A DNA stretch of 12,566 nt, from the NCBI GenBank assembly GCA_947653505.1, contig CANTHI010000045.1, positions 1-12,566 of the forward strand, given 5' to 3'. The DNA comes from an uncultured Eubacterium sp. GTDB taxonomy: Bacteria > Bacillota_A > Clostridia > Lachnospirales > Lachnospiraceae. Below are positions 1 to 6,536 of this stretch, one piece after another. The translations under genes and the position numbers were made by a program. How positions within the stretch are numbered: the first letter of the stretch is position 1; the number at the start of each line of letters is the position of its first letter. The notes below the pieces were generated by a model. That model searched no databases, had not been told where the DNA came from, and saw only the letters and a program-made list of their open reading frames with translations.

Positions 1-41
1 GCTATACACACTTAGAGAGACTGGTTGAGCTTTATAAATAA
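1..41 (+). CDS. Possible 3' end of an upstream gene (partial)
   Basis: One plus-strand frame is open from the window edge and ends at TAA 39-41, reading YTHLERLVELYK. This looks like an ordinary amphipathic C-terminal helix, and an intrinsic terminator follows about 60 nt later, as expected for the end of a transcription unit. The piece is too short to identify a family, and the open frame could be chance. Confidence 0.3.
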   Translation, partial: YTHLERLVELYK

Positions 42-100
42 GAACAGTCAGAAACCTTTGTCATATAAAAGCTTTCGTAACAGGAATGATACAGAATAGA

Positions 101-133
101 AAAACCGCTGCATGTTATGTGCAGCGGTTTTTT
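101..133 (+). terminator. Rho-independent terminator (bidirectional-looking)
   Basis: A perfect 12-bp stem (AAAACCGCTGCA at 101-112 with TGCAGCGGTTTT at 120-131) closes a 7-nt loop and runs into a T tract (128-133). A short A run precedes the stem, so the minus strand also ends in a U tract. It probably ends the gene upstream of this window and insulates the coiled-coil/pyrophosphatase unit. Confidence 0.85.
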
Positions 134-175
134 GCCGGGGATGTTTTTCCAGTATCTGTTAATTTCAAAATCCAG

Positions 176-204
176 TTTACAAAGTCCCTCCCAGATGATA
201 AAAT
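176..204 (+). promoter_or_regulatory. Sigma-A-type promoter of the coiled-coil/ppaC unit
   Basis: TTTACA (176-181) and TAAAAT (199-204) are separated by exactly 17 nt, one mismatch from consensus in each hexamer. The expected transcription start is near 211, giving a leader of about 45 nt before the ATG at 258. It lies just after the terminator at 101-133, so this unit probably starts here. Confidence 0.65.
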
Positions 205-243
205 ATATTGAAACAATTCCATAAATTACAGTAAGTACTGTGC

Positions 244-248
244 GGAGG
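244..248 (+). promoter_or_regulatory. RBS that selects the ATG at 258
   Basis: GGAGG at 244-248 lies 9 nt before ATG 258. The in-frame GTG at 240 would place this motif inside the coding sequence and has no Shine-Dalgarno of its own, so the ATG is preferred. Confidence 0.75.
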
Positions 249-257
249 AAGAACCAT

Positions 258-2024
258 ATGAATCAGAGGGGTAATGATACTGCTCTTGGAATGAACAGGA
301 TAAGACAGGAGAGAGAGCGGAGACAGCGCGCGATGAAAAAGGAAGATTACTTACTAAAGCAGATAGACGAATTTCGCGAAAAAGCAAAGCAGCTGCAGAC
401 TCTTTTGGATTCCAGAGAAGTGAAAGTACAGGAGCTGCAATTACTTGTAGATGAAAAGCAGGATCAGGCGAATGAGCTGGAAGAGGTTATTTTAAACCGC
501 CAGACGCAGGCGGACCAGCTCATAACAGGCGTCGGACAGCAGATGGATCAGCTGATCAACCAGCTGCAGATGACGGTGGACAGACTGACAGAAGATACTT
601 CTGCGCAGATTTATAATTTAAACAGACAGACATCTAATAAAATCATACAGATGTCGGATCAGATTACAGATCATATTACGAATCAGTTCGGAGCGATGAC
701 GGAGGAGACAAAAGAGCATATTCGTCAGATGGCATCGGATCTGCCGGGTCAGATTGGAAATCAGATCGGACCTCAGATGGAAGCGATGCGTCAGGAGACG
801 CATACTGGCATGGATCGTCTGACTGTAGATATGACAAGCCAGTTTGAGCGTATGAAACAGGAAAACCGCAATGGTCTGGAACAGATGGCATCGGATCTGT
901 CTGACCAGTCAGCCAGAATGATGCAGATGCAGGCGCAGACGAAAGAAAGCATTGACAGTATGAGCGCGGATTTGTCCGGCCAGATGGATACGATTGCGAG
1001 GGAAAACCGCAGTGGAATTGAATATATGACAGAGGGTCTGGGCAGCCAGATTGGCGTAATGGCGCAGGAGACAAGAGACAGTCTGGGACAGATGAATGCG
1101 GATATGGTGAGCCGGCTGCAGGCGATGGCACAGGAAACGAGAGACGGATATGCGCAGATGACCTCGGATGTGACGAATCAGATTGGCGCGATGGCGCAGG
1201 AAACGAGAGACGGATATGCGCGGATGACTTCGGATGTGACGAATCAGATCGGCGCGATGGCGCAGGAAACGAGAGACGGATATGCGCAGATGACCTCGGA
1301 TGTGACGAATCAGATCGGCGCGATGGCGCAGGGAGCCTGGGATGGATTTTCGCAGGTGAACGACCGTCTGGATCAGATGCAGGCAGGCCAGCAGACAGGT
1401 TTTGAGAAAATGACGCAGGGGATGTCCGGCCAGATGGAGCAGTTCCAGACCAGCACAAGGGCGGATATCAGCCAGATGCAGGCAGATCTGACCGATCAGG
1501 TCAGTCAGCTGCATGCGGATACAAAAAACAGTTTTTTGGAAATGACGGGGGCGTTTACGGACCGGATGAGCCAGATGACCGGATATGTGACCGAACAGTT
1601 TGACCAGATGACGATGCATATGAACCGCATGTCAGAAGAAAACCGCAATGAGCTGGCGGCGCTTACAGACAGCAGCCGCAAGGCGATGGAGCAGATGACG
1701 GCCGAGGCAGGACGGCAGATACATAAGGAAGTCGAGCAGATGTCCCAGCAGTCGGAGGAGGTCCGGCAGACGATTGACGAGATTAACGGGCAGGTATCAG
1801 GCCTGAAAGAAGAGCTTTCGCAGAAAATACATACTGAAGACGTCAAAGTATTCCGCAATGTGAAGGATTTAATCGATGAACAAAAGCCATTGTTTGAAAA
1901 AGTAGGGGTAAATGAAAAGAGTATGAAGCCGGTAAAAAAATATATATACTGGCTGATTTTATTTGGTGTCTTAGATCTGGCAGGAGTTGTTGTATTGTTA
2001 TTAATGGATTTAGGGGTGTTCTAA
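258..2024 (+). CDS. Tail-anchored hendecad-repeat coiled-coil protein
   Basis: No named family is recognised. The 588-residue product contains no cysteine and is rich in Met and Gln. Residues 1-35 are basic and charged, and 30-145 look like a heptad coiled coil. From about 147 to 520 the pattern is an 11-residue repeat with Met or another hydrophobic residue at position a and more hydrophobics at e and i (4-4-3 spacing). Position a falls at 224, 235, 246 and so on to 367 without a break, and again from 385 to 451, with short phase shifts between blocks. Residues 289-354 are three near-identical 22-mers. A basic stretch (K557, K560, K561) precedes one hydrophobic segment (about 562-583), ending 5 residues from the C-terminus. 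This predicts a tail anchor with the long helix in the cytoplasm. No catalytic motif is visible. The 22-mer (2 x 11) plan resembles lipid-binding apolipoprotein-type helices as well as right-handed coiled coils, so a scaffold or membrane-surface role is inferred only. The stop codon abuts the pyrophosphatase start. Confidence 0.85.
   Translation: MNQRGNDTALGMNRIRQERERRQRAMKKEDYLLKQIDEFREKAKQLQTLLDSREVKVQELQLLVDEKQDQANELEEVILNRQTQADQLITGVGQQMDQLINQLQMTVDRLTEDTSAQIYNLNRQTSNKIIQMSDQITDHITNQFGAMTEETKEHIRQMASDLPGQIGNQIGPQMEAMRQETHTGMDRLTVDMTSQFERMKQENRNGLEQMASDLSDQSARMMQMQAQTKESIDSMSADLSGQMDTIARENRSGIEYMTEGLGSQIGVMAQETRDSLGQMNADMVSRLQAMAQETRDGYAQMTSDVTNQIGAMAQETRDGYARMTSDVTNQIGAMAQETRDGYAQMTSDVTNQIGAMAQGAWDGFSQVNDRLDQMQAGQQTGFEKMTQGMSGQMEQFQTSTRADISQMQADLTDQVSQLHADTKNSFLEMTGAFTDRMSQMTGYVTEQFDQMTMHMNRMSEENRNELAALTDSSRKAMEQMTAEAGRQIHKEVEQMSQQSEEVRQTIDEINGQVSGLKEELSQKIHTEDVKVFRNVKDLIDEQKPLFEKVGVNEKSMKPVKKYIYWLILFGVLDLAGVVVLLLMDLGVF
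1122..1319 (+). repeat. Three tandem 66-bp direct repeats inside the coiled-coil gene
   Basis: Copies lie at 1122-1187, 1188-1253 and 1254-1319, with a fourth beginning (GCGATGGCGCAGG) at 1320 and then diverging. Copies 1 and 3 differ at 2 of 66 bases, 2 and 3 at 2, and 1 and 2 at 4. Each encodes 22 residues, two hendecads, so gain or loss of a unit keeps both the reading frame and the coiled-coil register. The near-identity points to recent duplication, and copy number may vary between strains. Confidence 0.95.
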
Positions 2025-3680
2025 ATGGATTTAGAAAAAGAAAATCCGGTCTGGGTCATTGGACACAGAAATCCGGATACAGATTCGATCTGCGCGGCGA
2101 TTGCATATGCCGATTTGCAGAATCACTTATCAGAGACAAAATATGAGCCAAAACGCGCAGGCAATCCGAATGAAGAGACAAAATATGTCCTGCGGAAGTT
2201 TAAGGTAAAGATGCCTGCTTATGTGGATGATGTGCGTACACAGGTAAAAGATATCGCGTTTCGCCGTACGATCGGTGTAAACAGTAATATTTCCTTAAAA
2301 CGGGCGTGGGAGCTGATGACGACGAGCAAGGTCGTTACGCTGCCGATTACAGATGAGAATAATGAACTGCTCGGCCTGATCGTCAATGGGGATATTGCGG
2401 AGTCTTATATGGATGTACTGGATACAAGAATACTGGCCGAAGCCCGTACACCGTATAAAAATATGATTGAAACGCTCAATGGTACGATTCTGGTAGGCAA
2501 TGAACACGGCCGGTACATACGCGGGAAAGTCATTGTAGCCGCGGACAGTCTGCCGATGGCAGAAGAAAGCATGGAAAAAGATGACCTGGTCATTCTTGGA
2601 GACCGGGAAAGCATGCAGAAGTGCGCGTTAAAGCATAATGCCAGCTGCCTGATTATCTGCGGCGGGACGCAGGTATCCAAACAGATTTTATCCGAGGCAC
2701 AGGATAAGGAGTGTGTGATTATCAGCACACCGTACGATCCGTTTACGGTATCCCGCCTGATTATGCAGAGTATGCCGATCAAGCAGTTTATGCGTACGAA
2801 AAATCTGAAAAAATTTGATATTGAAGATTATGTGGACGATGTCAGGGAAGTCATGTCAAAGGCGAGACACCGTGATTTCCCGATTCTGGACCATGACGGA
2901 TATTATATCGGTATGATTTCCAGAAGGAATCTGTTAAATATGCAGAAAAAACGGATTGTTCTCGTAGACCACAATGAGAGACAGCAGGCAGTACATGGTA
3001 TTGACAACGCGGATATTCTCGGCATTATCGACCATCATAAAATCGGCAGTCTGGAGACGCCGGTTCCTGTGATGTTCCGCAACCAGCCGGTTGGATGTAC
3101 GTCTACGATTATTTATCAGATGTATCAGGAAAACGGCGTAAAAATCACAAAGCCGATCGCAGGGCTGCTCTGCTCTGCCATTATATCCGATACGCTGCTG
3201 TTCCGCTCACCGACCTGTACGGAACTGGATAAGCAGGCAGCCAGCCAGCTGGCAGAAATCGCGGGGATTGATATGGAAAAGCATGCGAATGAGATGTTCC
3301 GTGCAGGCAGTAATTTCCATTCAAAGACGACAGAAGAAATCTGCTATCAGGAGTTTAAGACATTTACGACTGGAGAGATCCAGTTTGGGGTCAGCCAGAT
3401 CAGCGCAATGAGCAGGGAAGAGCTGGATGAAGTAAAAGAACGCGTCCTTCCTTACCAGTCTACGATTATGGAAGAGAGGAAGCTGGACATGGTATTTATT
3501 ATGCTGACCGATATTTTAAATGAATCCACCGAGCTGATCTGTATGGGCAAAGGCGCTGATGAGGCAGTCGAAAAAGCGTTTTATAAGCAGAAAATCAACG
3601 ACGGATTCCGCCTGCGCGGCGTTGTGTCCCGCAAAAAACAGCTGATTCCGGAACTGCTGGATGCGATGGCAGGCGATTAA
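2025..3680 (+). CDS. ppaC: Family II Mn-dependent inorganic pyrophosphatase with CBS and DRTGG domains
   Basis: It hydrolyses pyrophosphate to two phosphates in the cytoplasm, pulling biosynthetic reactions forward. The 551 residues follow the known CBS-PPase order. First comes the N-terminal DHH part with GHRNPDTDS (H14, D18, D20 as metal ligands). CBS1 lies at about 70-130, a DRTGG-like region at about 145-245 and CBS2 at about 255-305. The DHH part then resumes with VDHNE (D315), the signature D336-H337-H338 and D389. The DHHA2 domain carries the substrate-binding SRKKQ at 535-539. Ordinary family II enzymes are about 310 residues; the extra length is the regulatory insert, which in characterised members binds adenine nucleotides (family knowledge). 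An AGGGGTG Shine-Dalgarno (2012-2018) lies inside the end of the upstream gene, and ATG 2025 directly follows its TAA, so translational coupling is likely. All expected metal ligands are present. Confidence 0.96.
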   Translation: MDLEKENPVWVIGHRNPDTDSICAAIAYADLQNHLSETKYEPKRAGNPNEETKYVLRKFKVKMPAYVDDVRTQVKDIAFRRTIGVNSNISLKRAWELMTTSKVVTLPITDENNELLGLIVNGDIAESYMDVLDTRILAEARTPYKNMIETLNGTILVGNEHGRYIRGKVIVAADSLPMAEESMEKDDLVILGDRESMQKCALKHNASCLIICGGTQVSKQILSEAQDKECVIISTPYDPFTVSRLIMQSMPIKQFMRTKNLKKFDIEDYVDDVREVMSKARHRDFPILDHDGYYIGMISRRNLLNMQKKRIVLVDHNERQQAVHGIDNADILGIIDHHKIGSLETPVPVMFRNQPVGCTSTIIYQMYQENGVKITKPIAGLLCSAIISDTLLFRSPTCTELDKQAASQLAEIAGIDMEKHANEMFRAGSNFHSKTTEEICYQEFKTFTTGEIQFGVSQISAMSREELDEVKERVLPYQSTIMEERKLDMVFIMLTDILNESTELICMGKGADEAVEKAFYKQKINDGFRLRGVVSRKKQLIPELLDAMAGD

Positions 3681-3688
3681 GGAGCAAA

Positions 3689-4261
3689 ATGGCAAAACAG
3701 TATTGGAAGCCGGGCAATATGCTCTATCCGGTTCCGGCAGTTATGATAAGCTGTCAGAGAGCAGGAGAAAAACCAAATATTATTACGATTGCATGGGCAG
3801 GAACGGTATGCTCTGATCCGGCGATGGTTTCTGTCTCCATACGAAAAAGCCGTTTTTCCTACGCGATCATCCGTGATACCCGCGAGTTTGTCATCAATCT
3901 GACGACAAAAAAGCTGGCCAGGGCGACGGATTTCTGCGGCGTCCGTTCCGGACGGGATACCGATAAATTCGCACAGACCGGACTGACGCCGTGCCATTCC
4001 AAGGCAGTAACCTGCCCTGGCATAGCGGAAAGTCCGGTAAACATAGAATGCAGGGTTACGCAAATCCTGCCGCTTGGAAGCCACGATTTGTTTCTCGCAC
4101 AGGTGGTCAGCGTGGCTGTGGATGAGACACTGCTGGACGAAACGGGCAGGTTTCATCTGGACAGATGCGGCCTGCTTGCGTATTCGCATGGCGGATACTA
4201 TGAGCTAGGCAGGCAGCTTGGGACGTTTGGGTATTCTGTGAAGAAAAAGCGGAAAAAGTGA
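3689..4261 (+). CDS. Flavin reductase-like / flavoredoxin-family FMN-binding protein
   Basis: This 190-residue protein has the size and pattern of the flavin reductase-like split-barrel family, which binds FMN and acts in electron transfer or NAD(P)H:flavin reduction. Supporting features are NIITIAWAGTVCSDPAMVSVSI (30-51), the following S/R-rich turn, EFVINL (66-71), and a conserved-looking core ending in GLLAYSHGGYYELG (161-174). C41 in TVCSDP is at the position typical of flavoredoxin-like proteins. The C-terminus is strongly basic (KKKRKK). GGAG at 3681-3684 begins right after the ppaC stop, and the ATG comes only 8 nt after that stop, so the gene is probably the last of the three-gene unit. 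Its physiological substrate cannot be told from sequence, and a link to pyrophosphate metabolism is not evident. Confidence 0.85.
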   Translation: MAKQYWKPGNMLYPVPAVMISCQRAGEKPNIITIAWAGTVCSDPAMVSVSIRKSRFSYAIIRDTREFVINLTTKKLARATDFCGVRSGRDTDKFAQTGLTPCHSKAVTCPGIAESPVNIECRVTQILPLGSHDLFLAQVVSVAVDETLLDETGRFHLDRCGLLAYSHGGYYELGRQLGTFGYSVKKKRKK

Positions 4262-4276
4262 AGGGAGAGGAAATTT

Positions 4277-4392
4277 GCCCTGTCTGCTGTGTCCGCTCCA
4301 GAATGTAAGAAGCCCTAACCTGGATAAACCAGAACAGTACATATCGGCTTTCCGGACGCCGGTTCCCTCATCCAGCGTCCGAAAAGCCAGCA
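4277..4392. repeat. Dispersed intergenic repeat copy 1, with palindromic hairpin
   Basis: This fills the gap between two convergent genes. It contains CCAGAATGTAAGAAGC (4298-4313, repeated exactly at 12493-12508), then a 44-bp left arm beginning TAACCTGGATAAA (4316-4359, closely matched at 12324-12366). The left arm runs into a 14-bp inverted repeat (GGCTTTCCGGACGC 4346-4359 with GCGTCCGAAAAGCC 4375-4388, one mismatch) around a 15-nt core. The hairpin could slow or end transcription from either side, but no U tract follows on either strand, so it is not called a standard terminator. No other terminator is visible between the genes. Confidence 0.8.
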
Positions 4393-4397
4393 TGTGT

Positions 4398-4913
4398 CTA
4401 TTTTAGCAGATGGTCAATCAGCATCATGTATATATCATCCGTCTGCTTTTTCCAGTTTCCACAGATCGCTTCTGCCTGTTCCTTATTTCTTACAAGCAGC
4501 GTCAGGTCCAGCTGCGGAATGCCTTTTTCCCGAAGCTGGCAGTGTACCGCGTATTTTTGCTCTGGTGTGATATAATAATCAGCGACGGCAGCCGCAGAGT
4601 CCGCGATCAGCAGCTGATGGTCTGCGATGTACTGTTTCATATCTGCCTGAATTTCCGCATTGATCTTATTTTCGAAAAAATGCAGGGATTCCTGACCGGC
4701 AGGCGTAATGGAATACTGGATGTTGTTATGGGAAGCTTCCTGCTGGATAAACTGTGCTTCGTTCAGCTCATGCAGCGCTTCCTGCAGTGTAAAATAAGTC
4801 GTATATTCTTTCCCCAGAAAAAAATCAGATAACAGGGTATTGGTCAGAGGTACTTTTGAGTAGTCCAGCATGGACAGGATCATAAGTTTGTATAATGTAA
4901 CAGGTTCTGCCAT
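4398..4913 (-). CDS. DUF4364 family protein, probable winged-helix regulator
   Basis: The 171-residue product opens with MAEPVTLYKLMILSMLDYSKVPLTNTLLSDFFLG, the typical start of DUF4364 proteins of Clostridia. Residues about 10-60 read as a winged helix-turn-helix (YTTYFTLQEALHELNEAQFI for the recognition and following helices). A wing-like segment with SHNNIQYSITPAGQESL lies near 61-77, as in PadR/MarR-like folds. The rest is an alpha/beta region ending in a short helix. The family is predicted to regulate transcription, with no target known. A longer open frame starts at 4967, but family similarity begins at the 4913 ATG. It follows the malic enzyme gene on the same strand 70 nt downstream and is probably cotranscribed; whether it regulates that gene is inference. 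Confidence 0.88.
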   Translation of the reverse strand: MAEPVTLYKLMILSMLDYSKVPLTNTLLSDFFLGKEYTTYFTLQEALHELNEAQFIQQEASHNNIQYSITPAGQESLHFFENKINAEIQADMKQYIADHQLLIADSAAAVADYYITPEQKYAVHCQLREKGIPQLDLTLLVRNKEQAEAICGNWKKQTDDIYMMLIDHLLK

Positions 4914-4924
4914 AGATAAGATAA

Positions 4925-4930
4925 CCTCCT
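4925..4930 (-). promoter_or_regulatory. RBS of the DUF4364 gene (wide spacing)
   Basis: A full AGGAGG (minus strand) lies 11 nt before ATG 4913, longer than the usual 6-9. No other start codon lies in the gap in frame, so the match to the DUF4364 N-terminus and this motif together fix the start. The wide spacing may lower expression relative to the upstream gene. Confidence 0.6.
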
Positions 4931-4950
4931 GAATTTGTCTGAGTAGGTGT

Positions 4951-4991
4951 CTGCCTGAGAGCAGCAAAGCGGAGGCGCTGCCATCAGGCAG
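4951..4991 (-). promoter_or_regulatory. Intercistronic hairpin between malic enzyme and DUF4364 genes
   Basis: CTGCCTGA at 4951-4958 pairs with TCAGGCAG at 4984-4991, and an inner GCAGC (4961-4965) pairs with GCTGC (4977-4981). The hairpin contains the malic enzyme stop codon. On the transcribed minus strand no U tract follows, so it is better read as an mRNA-stabilising, processing or attenuating structure than as a full terminator. Confidence 0.5.
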
Positions 4992-6141
4992 TTTTGATAT
5001 GTGCTTTTACAGCAGCGCTGACAGTCTGCGCCAGCCTCGGGTCAAAGGCATGTGGCATAATGTGCTCGTCACACAGCTCCTGATCGGATACGAGTCCTGC
5101 AATGGCTTTAGCCGCTGCAAGTTTCATTTCTTCTGTAATCTGTGTTGCGCGGCTTTCAAGTGCCCCTTTAAAAATGCCCGGAAAAGCGGCCACGTTATTG
5201 ACCTGATTAGGAAAGTCACTTCTGCCGGTTCCGACGATTCTGACTCCGGCGGCCTTTGCGGCATCTGGCATGATTTCCGGCTCCGGATTTGCCATTGCAA
5301 ATAAAATCGCGTCTTTGTTCATGGAAGCCGCCATTTCCGGTGTCACAATACCAGGTGCGGAAACTCCGATAAAAATATCTGCTCCTTTCATGGCGTCTGC
5401 CAGTGTTCCGGACGCATGGGAAAGGTTCGTTACGCCGGCCATTTCTTTCTGCATCCAGTTCAGGTCAGGATCATTCTTTCCAATGATTCCGTGACGGTCA
5501 CACATCGTAACATGGATAAAACCGTACGATAAAAGCAGCTTTGTAATGGCAATTCCCGCAGAGCCTGCACCGTTTACGATCACCTGGCAGTCTTCTTTCT
5601 TTTTTCCGGTTACTTTCAGACTGTTGATAATACCCGCGAGCACAACGATGGCAGTACCGTGCTGGTCATCGTGAAAGACTGGAATATCCAGCATCTTTTT
5701 CAAACGCGACTCAATCTCAAAGCAGCGCGGCGCGGAAATATCTTCCAGATTAATACCGCCAAAAGCGGGAGCAAGGTTTTTTACAGTCTGAATAATCTCT
5801 TCCGTATCCTGTGTATCCAGACAGACTGGCACAGCATTGACATTGGCAAATTCCTTAAACAGGACGCATTTGCCCTCCATAACAGGCATCGCGGCATATG
5901 GTCCGATATTCCCAAGCCCAAGCACAGCGCTGCCATCCGAAACAACAGCGACCGTGTTGGATTTTATCGTATACGTATAAGCAAGCGAGGGATCCTGCGC
6001 AATGAGCCTGCAGGGCTCCGCAACGCCCGGAGTATAGGCGATTGCAAGATCTTCGCCCGTCCGGATGTGGGTTTTTGAGACAGTTTCTAATTTTCCATTC
6101 CATTCTTTATGCATCTGAATGGCTTTTTCTTTTTGATTCAT
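4984..6141 (-). CDS. Malic enzyme, short bacterial form (oxaloacetate-decarboxylating)
   Basis: It oxidatively decarboxylates malate to pyruvate and CO2 with NAD(P)+, linking C4 acids to pyruvate. At 385 residues it is the compact form without a phosphotransacetylase extension. Visible motifs are [10 protein letters not shown] (Y36, catalytic acid), [13 protein letters not shown] (68-80), PVMEGK (K91, catalytic base), NLEDISAP (E133, D134) and FHDDQHGTA (D158, D159). These acidic residues are the expected metal ligands. The Rossmann motif [10 protein letters not shown] is at 190-199, [10 protein letters not shown] at 281-290 and [13 protein letters not shown] at 304-316. D215 after the second strand of the nucleotide fold suggests NAD rather than NADP, which is inference. 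An AGGAG motif precedes ATG 6141 by a few bases. It has its own promoter and is followed by the DUF4364 gene. No key residue is missing. Confidence 0.96.
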   Translation of the reverse strand: MNQKEKAIQMHKEWNGKLETVSKTHIRTGEDLAIAYTPGVAEPCRLIAQDPSLAYTYTIKSNTVAVVSDGSAVLGLGNIGPYAAMPVMEGKCVLFKEFANVNAVPVCLDTQDTEEIIQTVKNLAPAFGGINLEDISAPRCFEIESRLKKMLDIPVFHDDQHGTAIVVLAGIINSLKVTGKKKEDCQVIVNGAGSAGIAITKLLLSYGFIHVTMCDRHGIIGKNDPDLNWMQKEMAGVTNLSHASGTLADAMKGADIFIGVSAPGIVTPEMAASMNKDAILFAMANPEPEIMPDAAKAAGVRIVGTGRSDFPNQVNNVAAFPGIFKGALESRATQITEEMKLAAAKAIAGLVSDQELCDEHIMPHAFDPRLAQTVSAAVKAHIKTA

Positions 6142-6201
6142 AAAAAGCTCCTTTCTGCAGGCCGGATCTGCGTGTGGTGCAGAGCCGGCGGGACTGTTAT
6201 C

Positions 6202-6230
6202 ATGATAGCATCAATAAGATGATAAATCAA
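6202..6230 (-). promoter_or_regulatory. Promoter of the malic enzyme operon
   Basis: On the minus strand TTGATT (6225-6230) and TATCAT (6202-6207) are 17 nt apart, with the coding start about 60 nt further on. The -10 lies within the perfect 10-bp palindrome TATCATGATA (6198-6207), a possible operator half-site arrangement, though short AT palindromes also arise by chance. Confidence 0.6.
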
Positions 6231-6268
6231 GATCCGGGCATTGCGGGGTTACATCCGGGCTATCCGGA

Positions 6269-6307
6269 CGTTACTATTCACGGCCTGGGAGGCCGCTCAT
6301 AGTAACG
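6269..6307. repeat. Compact palindrome between divergent promoters
   Basis: CGTTACTAT (6269-6277) pairs with ATAGTAACG (6299-6307). After a 3x3 internal mismatch, CGGCCT (6281-6286) pairs with AGGCCG (6290-6295) around a 3-nt loop. No T tract follows on either strand, so it is not a standard terminator. It lies about 40 bp upstream of the malic enzyme -35 and 80 bp upstream of the kinase -35. It may be a regulator site or one copy of a genome-wide palindromic repeat; the window has no second copy. Confidence 0.6.
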
Positions 6308-6387
6308 ATTCGGGGCGATATGGAAAGTTTGCTTCGTCACCATCTGACCAGGCTCCGGCGTTTCTTTTCCACTTTTCCAGCGGCCTC

Positions 6388-6416
6388 TTGATATTGTTGT
6401 ACAGGGATGTTATAAT
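6388..6416 (+). promoter_or_regulatory. Near-consensus extended -10 promoter of the kinase/cob operon
   Basis: TTGATA (6388-6393), a 17-nt spacer, then a perfect TATAAT (6411-6416) preceded by TGT (6408-6410), an extended -10 element. Expected start is near 6423, leaving a leader of about 113 nt. This is the best promoter in the window and the only convincing one upstream of the kinase, cobD-like, cobQ and possibly hemA genes. Confidence 0.8.
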
Positions 6417-6536
6417 TGTTCTGTCTGAACTTTTTCTGCAGATTAAACAACAAAAAAGTTTAAAAACAGTGAATGATATACTTCGCAGGATACATATGAC
6501 AGACACTTAAGCAATACATGTGCAGGGAGAGCGATC

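Larger units (their letters stand above)
6142..6536. other. 395-bp divergent intergenic region
   Basis: It contains, from left to right, the malic enzyme leader and promoter (minus strand), a compact palindrome at 6269-6307, a stretch with no recognised signal (about 6308-6387), the kinase promoter (6388-6416) and a leader of about 113 nt. AGGGAGA at 6524-6530 is the kinase RBS, 6 nt before its ATG. The leader is A/T-rich with a weak AACTTTTT/AAAAAGTT pairing (6428-6435 with 6453-6460). No cobalamin riboswitch (B12 box) was recognised, despite cobalamin genes downstream. Short open frames here have no RBS support and are not called. Confidence 0.7.

Noticed and set aside
240..257. GTG start of the coiled-coil gene
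   Set aside because: The GGAGG at 244-248 would be inside the gene; the ATG at 258 is correctly spaced from it.
676..1619. Long minus-strand open frames (260 and 236 residues) opposite the coiled-coil gene
   Set aside because: They mirror the repetitive plus-strand coding sequence, give Ser/Pro- or His/Arg-rich repeats, and lack their own RBS. The plus-strand product has a coherent heptad/hendecad pattern.
4346..4388. Bidirectional intrinsic terminator between convergent genes
   Set aside because: The stem is good, but no U tract follows on either strand, and related sequence occurs after hemA, so it is recorded as a repeat.
4205..4393. Minus-strand 62-residue open frame across the intergenic repeat
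   Set aside because: It is explained by the repeat: a similar LLTFW-containing peptide can be read from the related sequence at 12460-12510. It has no RBS.
4914..4967. Longer DUF4364 start at 4967
   Set aside because: The extra 18 residues do not resemble the family and would include the AGGAGG as coding; the 4913 ATG matches the family start.
6241..6510. Plus-strand 89-residue open frame in the divergent intergenic region
   Set aside because: It spans the palindrome and the kinase promoter and lacks an RBS and any protein-like pattern.
6417..6536. Cobalamin riboswitch before the kinase/cob operon
   Set aside because: The leader is only about 113 nt and no B12-box-like segment or multi-helix core was seen; a covariance search would be decisive.
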